DNA of 43,760 bases from NCBI RefSeq assembly GCF_001949145.1, contig NW_019091426.1, forward strand, positions 435,247 to 479,006. Reading direction: 5' to 3'. Shown here in pieces: positions 40,831-43,760 of the stretch (its first letter is position 1; each line of letters opens with the position of its first letter). The notes below the pieces were generated by a model. That model ran no database searches. It saw nothing but the letters and a program-made list of their open reading frames with translations, and had not been told where the DNA came from. The DNA comes from Acanthaster planci (Eukaryota > Echinodermata > Asteroidea > Valvatida > Acanthasteridae). Made by a program: the position numbers and the translations under genes.

Positions 40831-43484
40831 AATCCAGAGACAGTCAACACATTTTATTTACGAGTCATTTGGAGTTTTCACGACTGGCACACAGAACAAC
40901 AATTGCACTTCGAGGCTGATGAGATAATGTTCCTCTTGATTGGTAACTTGTAGGGTCTTAACTGAAGTACTGACAACTACAGCAACCGCAGGCAGGGATG
41001 TCACGGACGAGTTTTATGTTTTTCAATAAATACAGTACAGTAGCCCAATTCTTGCACAACTGCTGTGTACAGACCTTCATGTAAGCCCACATCTGCACTG
41101 GCAACTTAGATTTCACCTTGTCAGGCGTTGGAGTTTTACCAAGCACGGCATCAGACATTCGCACTTGAAAAATTGGAATGGAAAGAGTTGAACGGTTTAG
41201 GGAAGTGATACGCAACGGGCCCATTTGCCTTAAGATGGCGTACCTCACAGCATGCACATCAAACCAGAGTATGCCATCATGTTTAGCACACATCTGCATG
41301 ACTCCAGTGACGGCGAACTGACATAGCTGGTATGTCACCCAAAAAAAGTCTTTGTACCCACGGTTGGCAAATTAGTGTATGCCACATCAGAGTCACGAAC
41401 CCTGTGTGTGGCTATGGCTCGGATTCTGCCATAGACACACTGTGCTGAAGTGCTGTAGCCAGAGGCCACTGGCCTTAATCATGTCTCAGCTATCTCGCAT
41501 CAAAAGTGAGGCGATCCCCGTAGAAGTTTGTAAAACCTTAATGCATGTGGAAAGGAAGGTGATGGCATTTGGGCAAAGTTACAGATTACAATCTTTGTGC
41601 ACCAATGGGTAGTTTCATTTTATGGATAAAAGTCATGTTACCTTTATTGTCCGAGTGAAACTGTTTGTTTATGCCTGTACATGTAATGCTGGCAAACTGG
41701 TCACAAACAGAAAGTTAAATAAATAAAACAGTTTCAGGGAAGGATGATTCAAATGACCATTTCATGAAATATATCCAATTCAGATGTGGCCTCAAAAAGG
41801 AAACTATGCATAGCTATGCCCAAGTCTAGTACGCTCCTCAATGTCACAAGGAAAACACAAAACTGTCCTGAAAAGCAACTACTAAAAAAATTTAAAATCT
41901 GTTTAGCCAATCAGAGTGCTGGGTGGTCCCAACTCCCACTGGCCAAGCCAATAAGATATCCAGAATCCCTGCTACAGGTGTTGGTAACATCTAATATGAG
42001 TTGGCTCAGAAGTACTTGCAAAAATGGAAGTAACAGCTTCCTGAATTGTTTAACAAAGCTAAAAGGTGTCGGCTTACTTCACATAGGCAGGTAGACACAG
42101 ATGTGGACCACATTAACATGCAGTACACCTTTTAGATAAAACCTTGTATGTAATACTGTGTGTTGGCGTATTAAATACACTTAACTACGACATTACCTAA
42201 GACAGCACTATACTTTCTCGTACAGCTTCAGCAAGTGCAGCCCGATATAAACAATGAAAAAAAAACCCTGTCCTCTTTCCCCTTTTTCTTGTTTCTTAAA
42301 GGCCAAAAAGAGGGTGGACTAGCAGAACATTTCAAGCACAAACTGCATGCTCCCTGCCTCGCGTGGACTCACTACAAAACAGCTGAAACTGAAATAATAG
42401 GATTTTTTGGACAACAGATGTGTCTGTGGCAGGAAACACACAGCGACCGTACGTACCAGGAAGAAAGCACCCGCACCTCTTGTACAGACTGACAGGGTTT
42501 ACACATGATTCTGAATGGTGCAGGGACAACGCCGGGCCCTTTGTGTTCAAATTTCCCCTCTCCTAGTTTCTTCGTACCACAACAGAGACATTAGAAAAAG
42601 TTTGATTGACAACACCAGGCACACAATAAAAATATAATAACCAGCTAGCATGATGACATCAACGTCAGGAGGTCAATATGACATTCATTTGAAGGGTCAA
42701 TCAATTTGACAGACAATTCTGATTTGACGCCTTAACTTCTCCCATCCGCAAGAAAGCTTTTTGGCATGGTTAGAAAAATCCGGCCCACAAAGCTAAGTCT
42801 TGGATGGAAAGAGTGCACAACAAACCTAACTTCCCTTTCACTTTTGGGAAGAAGCAATAAAGCGAAAATAAAAACTAACTGACTTGGCAATTTCGACATT
42901 CATTTAAAATGGGCAGCTGAGGGGGGGAAACCAGAAGGCGACGACTTCACGTGCAGGAAATTCAAAATTTGATGCACATGACCTAGAAAAAGCTGTACTC
43001 TCAACTGCCCCAATTAAAAAAAAAACAAGTCTACAGATTAAACACACGTGCAGGAGTAAACTTTCCAAGTTTAGCGTGAATTCGTCAATGTACATTTCAC
43101 AAAGTGGCCCCCAAAGGAAATACATACATTATTTAAATAAGACCAGAGGGCCACCTCGCAATAATGCTAAAAATCCTACCTGTGAATTTCATTCAACTTA
43201 AGTTGTCATTCACCACAGAGGGAAACGATTACACAAAGGTGGCAGCCATCTTTGTCCCTGGCCTTTGTGTCTTTTTTCCCAAGTACATTCATAAAAACCT
43301 CTACAAAGCCGAAAAAAGCAGAATTTGATTCATTATCGGTGGCTAGGTGGTTTTAAAACGCTCTTAAAGTAGTCAATGCGTATACATCAAAACTCTCTAC
43401 AATGTGTTTGTACAAATAACAATGGCCATCTATGTCTGAATGTGTGGTACGTCTCTGCAGAAAATATAGAAATCTTGCCTCTCG
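40830..43484 (-). other. Probable 3'UTR of the minus-strand gene
   Basis: From the minus-strand stop codon to an AATAAA (complement at 40853-40858, in AATAAAATGTGTTGAC) there is about 2.65 kb without a recognised gene. A second AATAAA lies at 40727-40732. Frames inside, including a 126-codon minus frame at 40958-41338, match nothing I know. The UTR assignment rests only on the terminal exon and poly(A) signals. Confidence 0.35.
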
Positions 43485-43587
43485 TTAAAATACAAAATCG
43501 GGACCGGCCATGTCGATGGCCCATCGGAACTTGTCACGCTGTGTGCGATTGTAGATCTTTTCAATGGGTACATTCCACTTCTTTGTC
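43485..43587 (-). CDS. Terminal coding exon of an unidentified minus-strand gene
   Basis: On the minus strand a strong acceptor (TTTTCTTTTCTCCAG) precedes 103 bases. After one base of a split codon they read TKKWNVPIEKIYNRTQRDKF, then RWAIDMAGPDFVF and TAA. The composition (Trp, Tyr, charged residues, no low complexity) looks like a conserved protein C-terminus. I do not recognise the family. The rest of the gene lies beyond the window, and its last intron contains a family B MITE end. Confidence 0.5.
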
Positions 43588-43665
43588 CTGGAGAAAAGAA
43601 AATCGACAAAACTGATAATGATGGGGCACACTGCTGTAACTGGGCTGGTCTTTGTTATACAGGGT

Positions 43666-43760
43666 TTAACCCTCCTTGGGTTTTACAGCACAAATGTGCA
43701 CATATGCCCACAGTCACTGGTGAGCATGTAGTTTCTATATGGAACTCAAACATGCATAGG
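43666..43760. mobile_element. TTAA-flanked MITE, family B copy 2 (truncated by window end)
   Basis: From TTAACCCTCCTTGGG to the window end this is the reverse complement of 11535-11623 (TTTTACAGCACAAATG, CCCACAGTCACTGGTGAGCA, ATATGGAACTCAAACATGCA) apart from a short insertion (TGCACATA) and a few changes. The element continues outside the window. Confidence 0.75.

Noticed and set aside
1-43760. CRISPR arrays, operons or prokaryotic islands
   Set aside because: Introns, poly(A) signals and gene content are those of an animal nucleus. No regularly spaced repeats of CRISPR type.

Overview
The window is animal nuclear DNA. It has multi-exon genes with GT..AG introns, AATAAA-type poly(A) signals, non-autonomous DNA transposons, and exons that are GC-richer than the introns. 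The intron sizes, the repeat types and the protein similarities suggest a marine invertebrate deuterostome such as an amphioxus. The species call is inference; nothing here fixes it.

Bases 655-31585 on the + strand hold the 3' part (about four fifths) of CNOT1, the scaffold of the CCR4-NOT deadenylase complex. I place 34 coding exons (about 2077 codons) and a roughly 2 kb 3'UTR ending at an AATAAA. The N-terminal quarter lies upstream of the window. All exon phases agree, so the reading frame is continuous to a stop at 29619. A 942-base N gap (14146-15087) falls inside one intron and hides no expected coding sequence. The introns carry two, possibly three, related C/D-box snoRNA candidates. 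They also carry two TTAA-flanked (piggyBac-like) MITE families, a hAT-like MITE, several foldback elements, tRNA-like SINE heads and tandem repeats.

Bases 31586-34641 are intergenic or 5' leader and contain a close match to the bilaterian CTCF motif. Next comes an intronless-coding + strand gene (34642-37158). It encodes a type II membrane GT31 (beta-1,3-galactosyltransferase family) enzyme with a very long Lys/Asn/Gly-rich stem dotted with Trp. Bases 38871-39716 encode a small heat-shock protein whose N-terminal region carries three copies of an RRSSDGQL repeat.

The right end (about 40.8-43.76 kb) looks like the 3'UTR and last coding exon of a minus-strand gene I could not name. A copy of one CNOT1-intron MITE sits in its intron and runs off the window end.

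The genes show no obvious shared pathway: mRNA decay scaffold, Golgi glycosyltransferase, chaperone, and an unknown. The most unusual items are the intronic snoRNA family with compensatory stem changes, the Gly-rich expansion inside CNOT1, the Trp-punctuated stem of the glycosyltransferase, and the triple-repeat small heat-shock protein.
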